A DNA stretch of 64,000 nucleotides from Mantis religiosa (Eukaryota; Arthropoda; Insecta; Mantodea; Mantidae): positions 225,816,456-225,880,455 of the forward strand of contig CM060947.1 of the NCBI GenBank assembly GCA_030765055.1, written 5' to 3'. The translations under genes and the position numbers were made by a program. Shown here one piece after another: positions 46,600 to 58,259 of this stretch. The notes below the pieces were generated by a model. It saw only the letters and a program-made list of their open reading frames with translations. It ran no database searches and was not told the origin of the DNA. The number at the start of each line of letters is the position of its first letter. Positions within the stretch are counted from its first letter, which is position 1.

Positions 46600-48890
46600 A
46601 ACACAACAAGACTGAGAAAACTGCGTGATACATCAGATAAACTACAACAAGACGACTTTTGGAAAGAAATAGCACTAATGAAATTTTGGAACCTGTCATC
46701 ATAAATTATCAGTACTCAGACAGTGATATTTATCCGGCTTTCTGTAACCTACGTAAACAACTGTTGTCTGCATTTCAGGTCTACTTCTGTCAGTAATGGA
46801 ATTATACAAAAAGAAAACAAAGAGCAAGAACAAGAAACTATTTTAAAAATGCAGCAATACCCGGTTCTATTAAGTGTGATTAAGATAAGTGCGATCGCAT
46901 TAAGATGGGACTGTTAAGTTACAAAAGTTAACACATAATGTTTTGAAGATGATTTCTTCATTTAGCAGATAACAGTTCATTTGTGAGTTCTTTTAGCTAT
47001 CTTTGTTGGTTGTTCCACTGTGGGAAATTTTGTTGACTGTATCTCGTTTTTTGTATACTTGAGGTGCATTGACACGCCAAGTGGCCTTCTACTTTGCAAA
47101 GAAAACACGTACACATACATAGATATATCAGATGACACATAAATCCAGTGTGTTGTCCCCTCGTATGTCACCTGAAGCGTCCCTGGTAATAGTGAGAAGT
47201 CACGTACAACTGTCGTCGATTTGAGAAAAAAACTTGTTTTGAGGTGTGAAACTGATTACCTAGTTTTAGCGGTTGTTTATCACGCTTTTATTGTACTAAT
47301 TAGAAGTCTTATTGTTAGGATTATATAACAATTATTTATAGTGGTCGTTTATAACATTTTTGTGCAATACTCATGATTGATAACAAAAAATGCACGTTCG
47401 TGAATTTGTTCAAGGCATAGCGAAAGCGAGCATGGTGTTAAAGTTTGCTTAACATTAATACACAATTACTACTTGAGGTATTAAATTCCACAATTTACCG
47501 CACCACCAGCTGTGAACTGCGTTTTACCATTGTCTGTGACGTCACACATGCCAACGTGACGCTACAAAACACCGCCATTCCGCTTGCCCAAACCGTAATT
47601 AATGTGACACGACCTGGAGGAAGGGGGAAGAAAGAAATTATAGAACGGGTCATATGCATTTAACTGTAATACAGCTCACTTATGTAGCACAAATAACGTT
47701 TATTTTCTTTTTATCTCTTTTTTTACATTGTTACATTGGTTTTCTGTTTCCTTAAAATGCATAGAGCGTTCGCACCTAGGGCGGAAAGTATTTTTTCGGC
47801 CTATGTATTTAACTTATAACTCACTAATTTGCCAAAATAACATATTTCTTTAATTGCACTTTTCATTCTTCTTTGTCATCCTGTTAGGTGCATTAAAACA
47901 TGAGACGTAAGTAAACCAATTCAAATCACTCAAAACTACTCGATTTCACTCCATCCCTTAGATGGCACTATCATTAACACATGTGCAGTATCCCAAACAA
48001 TCCATTTTCGCCTGTTCTCACGCAACATATTTCTCTGAAAAAAATCGTAAGTAGGAAAGAAAAACTTGCAAATAGCATGAACATGCTGAAAGGTTTAATA
48101 TATTTGCATCTACTACACATGCAAACTCAAAGGTATCCTCAGTTATTTAACCGCCTTTTTAACCTGAAGGTGAACATTGGAACTGACTCCAAGTAGTAAA
48201 GAATCTCATAATTCTTCAAAGGAATAATTCCATGAATAATTTATTATGATTGCTAGTGATTTATTATGAGTATAATCATAACTTTATAAGTTCATTCTAG
48301 ATTCATTAACAGAGTGGTTCCTGTACTCAGAACCCATTTGGTTAGAGGTAACTAAAGCAATAATAATCTTGCTTATAGATTACACAGAACGGTGCGTCGA
48401 AATTAACACGTTTCAGAACGTTGTAAGTAAAACTACGTATATAGAACTCACCAGACTGTTTTCTCCCTTATACAGAAGATGGTTTCAAAGCTGGAAAATG
48501 TTTTCACTTAACGAAAGAGAATGCGCGGTGAATCATCGATTGTTATTCGACGTTCACTTGTCTGCTATTCTTTTGTTTCTCGCAGACATGCAAACAGTAT
48601 GGAATATTAATGCCAGTGTATAGCGTCCCAATTTTAACATTTGACTGTCGATTTCATTTCTTCGCTCCCTCTTGTTCCTACAAGGAACTACGTAGCAACT
48701 TAACGATTCTTCTGAAGGTTTAATCCCCATTATATGAACTAAAAATGCTCTGACTGACTGTATTAACTGTTGATTTTATTTCTCTTTTCCCCCTTTAAGT
48801 ACCTATAAGGTACTAGGCAGTAACGTAACCATTCTTCTAAAAGTTTAATTTCGATTAATATAAACTAAAAGAATAATTCTAATATGTTTG
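46600..48890. other. Long AT-rich stretch, nothing recognised
   Basis: Frames up to 84 codons with no recognisable domains. A palindromic TGACGTCA lies at 47,537-47,544 in a slightly GC-richer patch. Confidence 0.4.
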
Positions 48891-48894
48891 GTGG

Positions 48895-49085
48895 ATAGAG
48901 TCAACATGAAAAATTCAATGTCATGGCCGGGATTTGAACCACGGATCTCATGGTTTCGTCCAGTCGCTCTAACCCATTGAGCTACCATGGTCAACGTGCC
49001 GTCCTGACGTTAAATTCTCCTACATACGGCTAGTGTGAAGAAATGATTAATTTCCATCAATTTACTAAAATCTAATATGTTTATT
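48895..49085 (-). mobile_element. SINE-E subfamily member
   Basis: Minus strand: TTGATGGAAATTAATCATTT, CACTAGCCGTATGTAGGAGA, CGGCACGTTGACCATGGTAG, box B GTGGTTCAAATCCCGG, 3' end GACATTGAATTTTTCATG. Its 5' part differs from the copy at 36,429, which suggests two subfamilies. Confidence 0.8.
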
Positions 49086-49530
49086 TACATGTCTCTCTCT
49101 ATGCATTATTCAACAAACTACTAACACCTAAATCTCATTTTTCTATCTTCTTTATGGTAATCACAATGATCATTTGTAAGAATTGTTTTATTAAATATAC
49201 TCTCGCAGATACAATGGAAATATGGTAATACTGTAGCTTTAAGCAGCAGTCAAATATTTTAAGAACTGGTCATTATGTTTTGGCTGGAAAATTCCATTCG
49301 CCTTGTATGACCCAAAAACAAAAAATGAAATGATGAATGACTTATTTCAGCAAATTATAAGTACATACAATTTCAAATTACTATTAACCCTTTAAGTGTG
49401 GTGTATCCGCGTGACAACATTAGGATGTATTCTACTTAAGAAACCTTCTAGAGTGCAATTTTTGTTATGATATTATATTGGCCTGTATCAGTTGCACAGA
49501 AAATTTGGAGCCTTTTGATTTTTCTTTGTA
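49086..49530. other. AT-rich, nothing recognised
   Basis: No gene or shared repeat. Confidence 0.4.
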
Positions 49531-49534
49531 GCAT

Positions 49535-49960
49535 AAAAGAGGAAAATCCAAGCACTGCAGTCAAACAATACCTTGTCAACTCCACGCGTGTCTTCCACCA
49601 TTTATCAAAAATAAATAACACAATTTCATTACTTTCAGATCACAGGAATCACATGATAAATAATTTCAGGGTAAATAAAAACCATAACTTTAATACTTTT
49701 TTAAAATCATGTTGAAAACGAGCACCTAATCCTGATATAAATATTGGGCCCTCCACATCCTTGACCACATTTCATTGCAGTTGCCGAGATTCGAATTCAC
49801 GTCGCTAGACTTCGAATGGATGGCTAGTCCATTACGCATCCCTTTAAGGACCATGGACCATTCCATTGAGACATCACAGAAGAGATGTGAAAATCGGTTT
49901 ATGAATTACAGCAAGAGTGGCATAAGTAGCAAAATAATTCATGCATTAAGCAAACTGTTA
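49535..49960 (+). repeat. Repeat G, copy 2
   Basis: AAATCCAAGCACTGCAGTCA, CTTGTCAACTCCACGCGTG, then about 150 bp absent from copy 1, then CGAATGGATGGCTAGTCCAT, ACAGCAAGAGTGGCATAAGT and GCAAAATAATTCATGCA. Confidence 0.65.
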
Positions 49961-50014
49961 ATTCCATAAAAATTATTTTACATAAATTGTAACTTTTAAC
50001 AGAAGCTGCTTTTA

Positions 50015-50908
50015 CGAGCGCTGTTCAATAAAGCATGATCACATTTTTTGAGAACGTACCTTTACTCATCCTCATATTTTTAATGGTCCTTCTCAAAATA
50101 GTCTCCCCTGAATGCGATGCACTTGTCCCAGTGTTTCTGCCAGTCTTCAAAGACATGCTGGAAACTATTTTTGAGAGATCCTTCAAAATCGCCTCCGCAG
50201 CCTTCACCACGGCTTCTGATGATGGATAATGCCTCCCACGAAGGCGTTTCTTAAAGTTAGGGAAAAGAAAAAAAGTCACATGGGACTGAATCCGGACTAT
50301 AAGGAGGGTGAGGGATGTGCTTCACGTTGATTTTTGCAAGATATTCAGCAACATTGGCAATATGTAGCCGCGCATTATCGTGGTGCAGCATCCAGCCTGC
50401 TTCACGGAAATGTGTTCTTTTGCGCCTGATATGAACTTGCTATGTTTTCAGGACATCCCTGTAGTACTGTCCAGTTACTGATGTGTGTGCAGGTACAACA
50501 TGCTGATAAACCATTCCATGAATAACAAAGAATGAGATGACTATAACTTTCCCAGCAGAAGCAACCACTTTTGCTGTTTGGGGGGTTGGTGATGAAGGAG
50601 ATCTCCACACTGAGCTTTTCTGTTTGCCCTCAGGATCAAAATGATGTAACCAAGTTTCATCAGCTGCAATTACGTTTGAAAGAAACTCCGGATTTTCCTC
50701 TAACATCAACTTTAACTGCATGTTACCTCCATTGCAGCGGTAGGCGATACTGAACATGTCTGATCTTGACTGGTTCTCACAGGCGGGAACCAGGAGTACC
50801 AACATTGAAACTACTACGGCGTGTCTGTTTCACATTAGCCTAACAGAGTGTAATAAGATTGAATTTTAGTGCGAAAAATTATGATCATTTTTTATTGAAC
50901 AGCCTTCG
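50015..50908 (-). mobile_element. mariner element, internally deleted, 894 bp
   Basis: Imperfect terminal inverted repeats of about 28 bp: CGAGCGCTGTTCAATAAAGC at 50,015 and, reversed, CGAAGGCTGTTCAATAAAAA at 50,908. TA target duplications at 50,013-50,014 and 50,909-50,910. It holds a minus-strand transposase relic. The length is about 450 bp short of the other mariner copy at 53,589. Confidence 0.93.
50025..50820 (-). pseudogene. mariner transposase relic, DNA-binding region deleted
   Basis: The N-terminal piece MLVLLVPACENQ...YRCNGGN jumps to KLMLEENPEFLSNVIAADETW, so most of the helix-turn-helix region is missing. The first catalytic aspartate (in DETW, about 50,655) is present. The middle shows SVTGQYYRDVLKT-like sequence (read HTSVTGQYYRDVLKT). 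After a frameshift, HHDNARLHIAN carries the second aspartate and the third lies in PPYSPDSVPCDFFLF. The C-terminal PSSEAVVKAAEAILKDLSK is well kept. Frameshifts, the internal deletion and a stop near 50,279 make it non-functional. Confidence 0.88.
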
Positions 50909-50910
50909 TA

Positions 50911-52100
50911 AGTAATAATAATAAATTGTCTATCTGTTACCTGTTATACCTACAAATATCATTCAGGGGATAATCCTTAAAATTTCAAGATATAAATTAA
51001 ATTTGTTAGGCATCATAAGCATCGTTTACATCGTCAGCAATTGAAATTTTTCAGCAATTTGTTTGTGAAATCGATCTCCATTAATAAGCAAAATCTGATA
51101 TCATTTTCTTAAGATAAGTAACGTTTTTGCTACAAATAGTTATATTGTGTAATATTCATTGCTTCACTGTAGCTAGCTTCATTTTCTATGTAATCCGTTT
51201 CAGTATTTAACTGATATTTGGGTTTATACTTAAGGATTTCAGAAGCACACACCATACACACAATTAGAGGACCTCAAAACATGTTTCATTAAAATCCACT
51301 AGGAATGTTTGAATAAAATAGAATATTTTTCGTAGTTATAAGTTTTGGTAAGAATGATAGTAATTGTGGAAGTTAATAAACGATAAATGTTAGCCAAAGT
51401 CATGGGAGTCTCAAACCTTTAATACTATAAAGTATCTAGTAATATAATTATTATACAAATAATGTTATCAAGCCAATAATGTTTTAATCAAAACGTTGCA
51501 ATAATTTTCCATATATGACATTTTCTTTGGTGTGAAAGGTATTTCCTGATATTGTTTTGCACTGTCTGTTTATATCTAAAAGCTTTAAAATTGGAAACAA
51601 TAAGCAACGAAAGCACCAACAGAATATAGTAAGCGTAAACACATCAAGAATTTTATGTAGGAAATTCATTACTGAGAGTGTTGCAGCTATAAAGAAGTGG
51701 TAAAAAGGGAGGAAAAGCTTAAAATTTTATAAAATAATAAAGTGCTAGAAACGACACTAAAGAGAGAAGGTTTTCAGGATATTGCCATTGTCCTTATAGC
51801 AAGCATTAAACAAGACAATAAAACACCAAGTGTTTCAGTCTTTACAGCAACAGTGAGCGAGAAAAGCCAATATCTGGACTTTACGACTTGGTTTGCTTGA
51901 TGGAAACAAAGACATGTGTCAGGGATGATAATATCACGTGATGATACGATAAAATGTAGCAATATCTTGGTTTATATGCAACCACCAAAATATAAATGTT
52001 AGATATCGTAAGTTTAAACCTTTAGCTCCCAAATGCTTGGTATAAAGAAGATGTACCAATTTAGAAACTGCATATACTATATGTCCCGTTCAACATGTCT
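50911..52100. other. AT-rich, nothing recognised
   Basis: Frames below 65 codons; no shared repeat. Confidence 0.4.
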
Positions 52101-52116
52101 GCTACCATTACCAGTC

Positions 52117-53515
52117 ATGAACGAAAGTTTGTTGTCAATATGGCAGCAACCATGAAGGGAGATTGGGATAAAGAGAAAAGCCTGTTAATGGTATGTTGGC
52201 CGGAAAATTCACGCTAAGCGTAGAAATTGATCGCTTCTCTGTACTTAGAAGCACTTTGAGTCACCGTGTTTGTGCCATTAAAAAGGGAAATCCATTAAAA
52301 TTGCACCCTCATCCGGAGGTTTTAAACAAACGTTTGATGATGAACTAGAGGGGGAATTTCTTTCTCATCTTAATATCTGGATAGCTGTTTCTTGCTGTAA
52401 ATAAAACAGAATTTTTAAAGCCAGTCTATGACCTCGCTGAGGGTTTGAAGTTGCCCCAGCAATTCAACACAACAAAGAAAACTGTAATGATAAAGTAACA
52501 TCCAAATTTTATTTACTGTGTGCCCAATCAGTAAGGCTATAAAGAACCCAGGAATTTAAGGAGAGTTTCATTTTTCGCCAAACTAGAAGAACTTATGAAT
52601 AAGTACTTATTTCCTCCAAACATATTTTTAAATGCGGTGAGACTGGCGTTAGTGTTGTGCATTCCAATCCTCAGAATGTGTCTACAAAGGGAAAAACAAG
52701 TAAGCAGAGCTGTGAATGGGGCAGAAATATATCGTGCTGCTGGTGATCAATTCATCCCACCTTTATTTGTATTTTTAAGGGTTAGAAAGGATCCACAACT
52801 CACGAAAGATGCACTAGATGGAAGCATTTTGATTATGAAGAAAGTGGTTGCATTTCCGTTTCTGGATTCGTTAAATGGTTGAGACCTTTCATTATAGAGT
52901 AAACCCAACAGAAAAAGCAAGTTTGGGAAACTGGGGTTAAAGAGCATAGACAGACACATTTGTGGGTCAGTAGCAGCTGCATTCATAAAAAATTGTACAC
53001 TGGAATTCGCAAAGCCAGTTTTCCAGTACACGGGTACATACCCTCTCAACAGGAACATTCTTTCAGACCTGGATTTTCTAGAAAAGTGGCAGAGGGCGAT
53101 GGACTTGAAAAATCGCCAGCAAAGGCTAAAAATTCCAATATGAACTCTTTAACATATTCCCCACAGCTTTCCAGTGATTGACACAGGTGTTCCCTTGACT
53201 TCTAGATCTAAGTCTCGAAGAAGGTCATTGCAAAGAACTCTTCTGCAGGTGATGACCTGTGTAGGAAAATAGTCAATAAGTAAGAGTGTAATTCTGACAT
53301 CCACACCCTTCAGAAATATGTTAGAAGAAAGAGGGGAAATTAAACTGTGGAGAAAAGAAAAAGAAATGTGTGGAAATAATGACAAAAATGAAGGCAATTT
53401 CAGATGTTGTTAAACGGAAATTTGAATTTGGAAGTGGAAGTGAAAACAACAAAAAAGAAAACCACACCGTCACCTTTTGTGACGAATGTTTGGGCACGCG
53501 AAGGTTGCCAAGATA
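52117..53515 (+). pseudogene. pogo-type DDE transposase relic
   Basis: Plus-strand pieces in several frames follow the pogo/jerky order. GDWDKEKSL and an HTH-like segment come first, then EFLKPVYDLAEGLKLPQQFN (entry helix), LEELMNKYLFPPNIF, then GAEIYRAAGDQFIPPLFVF and DPQLTKDALDGSI of the catalytic domain, then AAAFIKNCTLEFAKPVFQY with TGTYPLNRNI and DLDFLEKW as in the usual C-terminal GF-x-TGIWPLN...DF segment. A Cys-x2-Cys (CDECLG) near 53,480 recalls the terminal finger. The first catalytic aspartate expected after NIF is lost (the sequence reads IFLNAVRL), and stops and frameshifts are frequent. No terminal inverted repeats were found. It was formerly about 1.4 kb of coding DNA. Confidence 0.72.
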
Positions 53516-53717
53516 GTGATCACTGCAAAAATGACTAGTGTTATAGTGTCAGAACAAACAAAGAACTTAACTATTATTTTCATATATAAGAGGGCTGTTC
53601 AATAAAGAATGATCACAATTTATTTTTGACAACGTACCTTTACTCATCCTCATACTTTTTATTGTGCTTCTCAAAATAGTCTCCCCTGAATGCGATGCAC
53701 TTGTCCCAGCGTTTCTG

Positions 53718-54642
53718 TCAGTCTTCAAAGACATGCTGGAAACCCTTTTTTGAGAGATCCTTCAAAATCGCCTCCGCAGCCTTCACCACTGCTTCTGATG
53801 ATGGATAATATCTACTACAAAGGCGTTTCTGCAAGTTAGGGAATAGAAAAGAGTCACATTGGGCTAAATCCAGACTATAGGGAGGGTGTGGGATGCACTT
53901 TACGTTGATTTTTGCAAGATATTCAGCAACAAAATTGGCAATATGCGGCCGCAGATTATCGTGTTGAAGCATCCAGCCTGCTTCACGTAAATGTGGTTTT
54001 TTGCGCCTGATATGGACTTGCAATGTTTTCAGGACATCCCTGTAGTATAGTCCAGTTACTGATGTGTGTGCAGGTACAACATGCCCATGAATATCAAAGA
54101 ATGAGATGGCCATAACTTTCCCACCAGAAGCAACCAGTTTTGCTTTTGGGGGGGGGGGGTTGGTGATGGAGATTTCTACACTGAGCTTTGCTGTTTGCTC
54201 TCAGGATTAAAATGATGTAGCCAAGTTTCATCAGCAGTGATTACGTTTGAAAGAAACTCCGGATTTTCTCTAACATCAACTTTAACAGCATGCAGACCTG
54301 CATGCGTATGTCCTTTTGTTCGGGAATCAACAATCTTGGTACCCATCGCACACAAAGGCGTCTCTTGTGTAATGTTTCTGTTATCAACGTGTGGGTAGCA
54401 CACAATGAAATGTTCAGTACTTCAGAAAGTGGTCTTAAGGTAATTCTTCGATCCTCTCTCACAATGGCAGCAGCAGTGTTGATGTTTTCTTCCGTAAGAG
54501 CAGTAACTGGAGCACCGGATCCACCTTCCTTTGAAATTGATTGTCTCCCCTCTTTAAACATTTTAAACCACCTTCGGGCTGTGCTGTAGGGAAGAACAGA
54601 CTCTCCATAGGGCTCCTGTAACACGGTATAGGCATCAACTGA

Positions 54643-54706
<64 letters not shown>

Positions 54707-54845
54707 CAAAGCCGCATATCGTTCCTCGTGTGTTACCTCCATTGCAGCGGTAGGTGATACTCAACATGTCTGAACTTGCCTGGTTCTCACAGGCGGGAAC
54801 CAGAAGTACCAACAATGAAACTACTGCGGCACGTTTGTTACACAT
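53718..54845 (-). pseudogene. mariner transposase relic, all domains present
   Basis: Minus strand from 54,845: MCNKRAAVVSLLVLLVPACE, then 55 A (54,645-54,699), then the DNA-binding region (YGESVLPYSTARRWFKMFK, EDRRITLRPLSEVLNI, RWVPRLL). ITADETWLHHFNPE carries the first catalytic aspartate. FFDIHGHVVPAHTSVTG follows, then LQHDNLRPHIANF (second aspartate) and PPYSLDLAQCDSFLF (third). From the D of HDN to the D of CDS there are 34 intervening residues, the D34D spacing of mariner transposases. Three or more frameshifts join the pieces, so it is inactive as it stands. The poly(A) run encodes poly-lysine in one frame. Confidence 0.88.
54645..54699 (-). repeat. 55-nt poly(T) run inside the mariner
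   Basis: An uninterrupted run (poly(A) on the transposase strand). The smaller mariner has a deletion across this place, so it cannot be used for comparison. Confidence 0.95.
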
Positions 54846-54935
54846 TAAGCTAACAGAATATAATAAGATTGAATTTTAGTGCGAAAAATTATGACCGTAA
54901 AAAATTATGACCATTCTTTATTGAACACCCTCGTA

Positions 54936-55980
54936 TTTTATGTAACTATTCAGTTGCACCAATATTTCCCCATGCAAAACGAAGTGACGGGTAATGGAAT
55001 GGTTTTCTTTAAAGTCGCTAACTCAATATTTGTCATAATGTGAACTATGGACAGCTAAAACCACATTGTTTCAAATAGTTGTACAAAATGTTATTCATGT
55101 TTTGTTTTAGCCTCATCTTTCAGATTTCTTTAACTTCATTAAACGCTTTGTGCTAAATATGGATATAGACTTAACAGAGCGGTACCGGGGCAACCTCCAG
55201 CAGGCTCTATATTAAGTAAATGTCTCACGCACAGTACTTCATGGGCAATGTTCTATGCGAAGTAATTTTGAGGATATTTTAGTCTTTCTTTTCACTTTTT
55301 AAAATAATTATCTGTAAATAGTGTATTTTATCATCCAAAGTACGCTAAATTAAGCCCTAAAATGTTTGGTGGGGGCAATTATTAGAATGTTTATCACAAG
55401 GGATGTTCTCCAAATATTAAAATTATCATGATTTCTCTCTTCATTCTTTTGGGATGGTAGACAATATTGGATGGTAGACAATTTAGAGGATTTACACTCG
55501 AATAGAAAATTGGCACAAGACGTAGATCCTGAAAACAAAAGAACTGAACACCATCAATACTGTAATTGCTGTAATTCATTTGTATATCAGCCAGGCCAGG
55601 TAAAAGTACTTCCAAGGTGTAAACAACGTAATCCTCCTCTCCTTATTGGCCGCTCAATGGTTCTTGAACACTGGCGTATTTAAGTGAAAGCTTTGATGCG
55701 GGTCTCTTACCTATTTATCCTGGCCTTCAATGGTAGTTCTTTGTCGCTGCGATGTCTTCACCCTCTCAAGTATCAATGAATTGTTATCTCCTGTATGGCA
55801 ATTCAGGGAATTCATACATTCCCCAACAAATTAAATACTATAGCTCTAGAAAGGATTTCCATTTACGCATGGTATCTTAGCACGGAGTTAAACAATTCTG
55901 CCTTTAACCATATTTAATTCTTCTATGCCTGACATATCTTCGTCTGCTCAGTCATTATTACCGTCATACTGTATGCCACT
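54936..55980. other. AT-rich, nothing recognised
   Basis: Short frames only; ACAATATTGGATGGTAGACA and a repeat of GGATGGTAGACAAT occur near 55,450. Confidence 0.35.
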
Positions 55981-55985
55981 CAGTA

Positions 55986-57180
55986 TGGGAGGGGATCCGC
56001 CCCCTTGATCTGCTCTAGTGCGGGCGCTGCGGAACCCTAGCACACGTGGTACCTCTGGCGTTACCAGAGGAACCTTGGACCGAGCATACGAAACCCTCCC
56101 GCATGTAAATTGTTCGGATTGGGTTGGACTCGAGGGGGCAGTGTGTTCCCGACACCCGCGGAAGATCGGGTACCTCCGGCCAGGCTTCGGCCGCCCGGAG
56201 GGGTAGAGGGTTGCCTAAAAGGTCCCGGGTACTAGCCTGCAGAGCTAGTAATCTAGACTAAGTCAAGCTGTACTTGGAATTTGAAATAAGGTCGCCGAAT
56301 GGGTTTTGCAAAAACCAAATAGACTATCAAAGCTATACATTTATGAAAATATAAATGCAATTCAATTCATGCCAGAGGATCTACTCCCATTAGTCCTGGA
56401 CCCGTAGGACCAAGGACCCGGGCCTCCTTCTACCAGGGAGTTACCGAGCTGTCCCGAAAGGGGCGCCCAGCACCTCCGAGGCTCTTTCCATAGGGAAAGA
56501 CCTAGAAACTGTGGACTCAAGACGGGGTGGAAGTGGATACGCCACTTACGCACGCCAACTCCAAAATGGGAAGGCTAACGATATGACCTCGGTGAGGCCG
56601 CCTGCTGATCTAGCACACCTTCTACTAGCTACGCTGGCTAGCACGCGGGAATATTAATGGCTTCCCTCAACCCCGTCCGGAGACGTACCCGATCTCCCAC
56701 GGGTATCGGGAAGCACTGCCCCCTCGAGTCCAACCCAATCCGAACAATTCCCCATCAGGGAGGGGCTCTAATGTTCGGCCCGAGGTTCCTCCAGTAACGT
56801 CAGAGGTACCACGAGTGCTAGGGGTCCGAAGCGCCCACACCACGACAGCTGAAGGGAACGGATCAGCTCCCCTACGGGGAATGTAAATTTTTAGCCTGTA
56901 AGCCGGGCCCTACTGTACCGGCACCAGGCCTCTACTGCTTAATAAACTCCTGCGGGGTTGACGCACGTAAGTGCCGTATTTACTTCCACCTCGTTGTTGT
57001 GGATGACGTTGGCGTTGTTGTGGATGGATGGGGGGGGGCGGCTTTTCAGACTCCGGGTATTGTCCTATGGAAAGAACCCCGGAGTCCTGTATCGCCTCCC
57101 TGGTGTCAGAGGCCGGAGTCTTCTCGAATTAACATTTGACATACTTTATGCCCACGACAAGAAGGCTAGAGAGGTATGAA
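55986..57180. repeat. Long inverted repeat of about 230-bp arms with a related second module
   Basis: The left arm (about 55,990-56,215) and the right arm (about 56,655-56,885) are reverse complements with some differences; an exact 36-bp stretch lies at 56,108-56,143 and 56,714-56,749, and includes GGATTGGGTTGGACTCGAGG. A second module (about 56,380-56,575, minus; about 56,950-57,130, plus) also pairs in inverted orientation: GGCGTGCGTAAGTGGCG with GACGCACGTAAGTGCCG, and CTATGGAAAGA with the same word. The order of the two modules differs between the halves, so this is not a simple two-arm palindrome but looks like inverted, permuted units of a tandem repeat. It is GC-rich compared with its surroundings. 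No protein is supported. Motif GTTGACGCACGTA recurs near 4.86 kb. Confidence 0.8.
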
Positions 57181-58200
57181 GGGCAGAGAAGCTGAACTGT
57201 TGATCTGTTCTGGTAATGGATCCGTTTACTAGGAAATGAGTGTATGGGAGTGCATATGAGTCACCCATGCTGCCATATCTAATGTTTGTTGCAATAAACG
57301 CAGCGATAGGTATTATGTATAGGTGAGTTACGTGACAACACTTGCATATTTTAAACCAACCTTAATATCCTTGCCATGCTGGGAAAGTGAGTATAAACAC
57401 CGTTGGGACAGCACAAGTGATTACGTTACAAATTCTCTAGCTTGACTTCTTGTCGTGGGTCTACAGTACCCGTAACTGTTTTCACCCCATTGTCTGCAAT
57501 TATAATTCTTTCACATTTTTCTTCCGCCAGTGCATCTTTTACGTAATATTCCTCTTTTATTTCATCCACATGATGTCATACCTTTTCCCATAACATTTGT
57601 CCAATTTATCCAAATCATTGGCGGCACAACATTTCAACGCCTTTCATTTTATAGGTTACATTTCTGCAAGCAACCCATTGTTTGGCATCTGTTCATATTA
57701 ATTCTGTAGGATTCAGAAGCGGATGTTACAAAAGAAGCCTTAAGGTTGCATGGTTATATTCTGACAATATTTGGTCAATCAAAAAGTTGTCTTTTTGTCG
57801 GTTTATTGGCTAAAAATAATCATACCATTTCCTTTTAGTGGCACTTTCATCAAAGGGGATATTGTGATTTTGTAATCAAGAAAGCATACATATCTGCTTG
57901 TGTATTATGGTAAGAGCCATTATCTATTTCTAGCTCCGAGTTAAGGGAGAAATTTGGAATTAACATTGCGTTAAGGATTTAACATAATTTTCAATATTAA
58001 TTTGTTTATGATCACTTAATACGCATAGGACGTCACAGTACTTAACAGTCAACTATAAAATTTTTCAATGGAAATACAAAGAATTGGGAAATTTAGATAT
58101 GAAGCTTGTAGATATGTTTCTTCAGATGTTATGCTCCTCTCTGTCTTTCTTTTATAATTCCTCATGTTTTCTGTAACTTTATAAACAAACTATGGTGGAA
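57181..58200. other. AT-rich, nothing recognised
   Basis: No long frame or shared repeat. Confidence 0.4.
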
Positions 58201-58220
58201 TATATGAAAAAAATCTCGCG

Positions 58221-58251
58221 GGGCAAGTTGTTACACTGTCACAACTTGCCC
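58221..58251. repeat. Perfect 11-bp hairpin
   Basis: GGGCAAGTTGT (58,221-58,231) and ACAACTTGCCC (58,241-58,251) flank a 9-nt loop. The palindrome TTGTTGCAACAA follows at about 58,257. It could be part of a MITE end or a regulatory site; nothing else decides. Confidence 0.7.
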
Positions 58252-58259
58252 ACGGTTTG

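Larger units (their letters stand above)
53589..54933 (-). mobile_element. mariner element, full length, 1,345 bp
   Basis: Terminal inverted repeats of about 28 bp (GGGCTGTTCAATAAAGAATG from 53,592 and, reversed, GAGGGTGTTCAATAAAGAAT from 54,932) with TA at 53,587-53,588 and 54,934-54,935. It has the usual mariner size. It belongs to the same family as the copy at 50,015 and carries a 55-nt T run inside the coding region. Confidence 0.93.
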
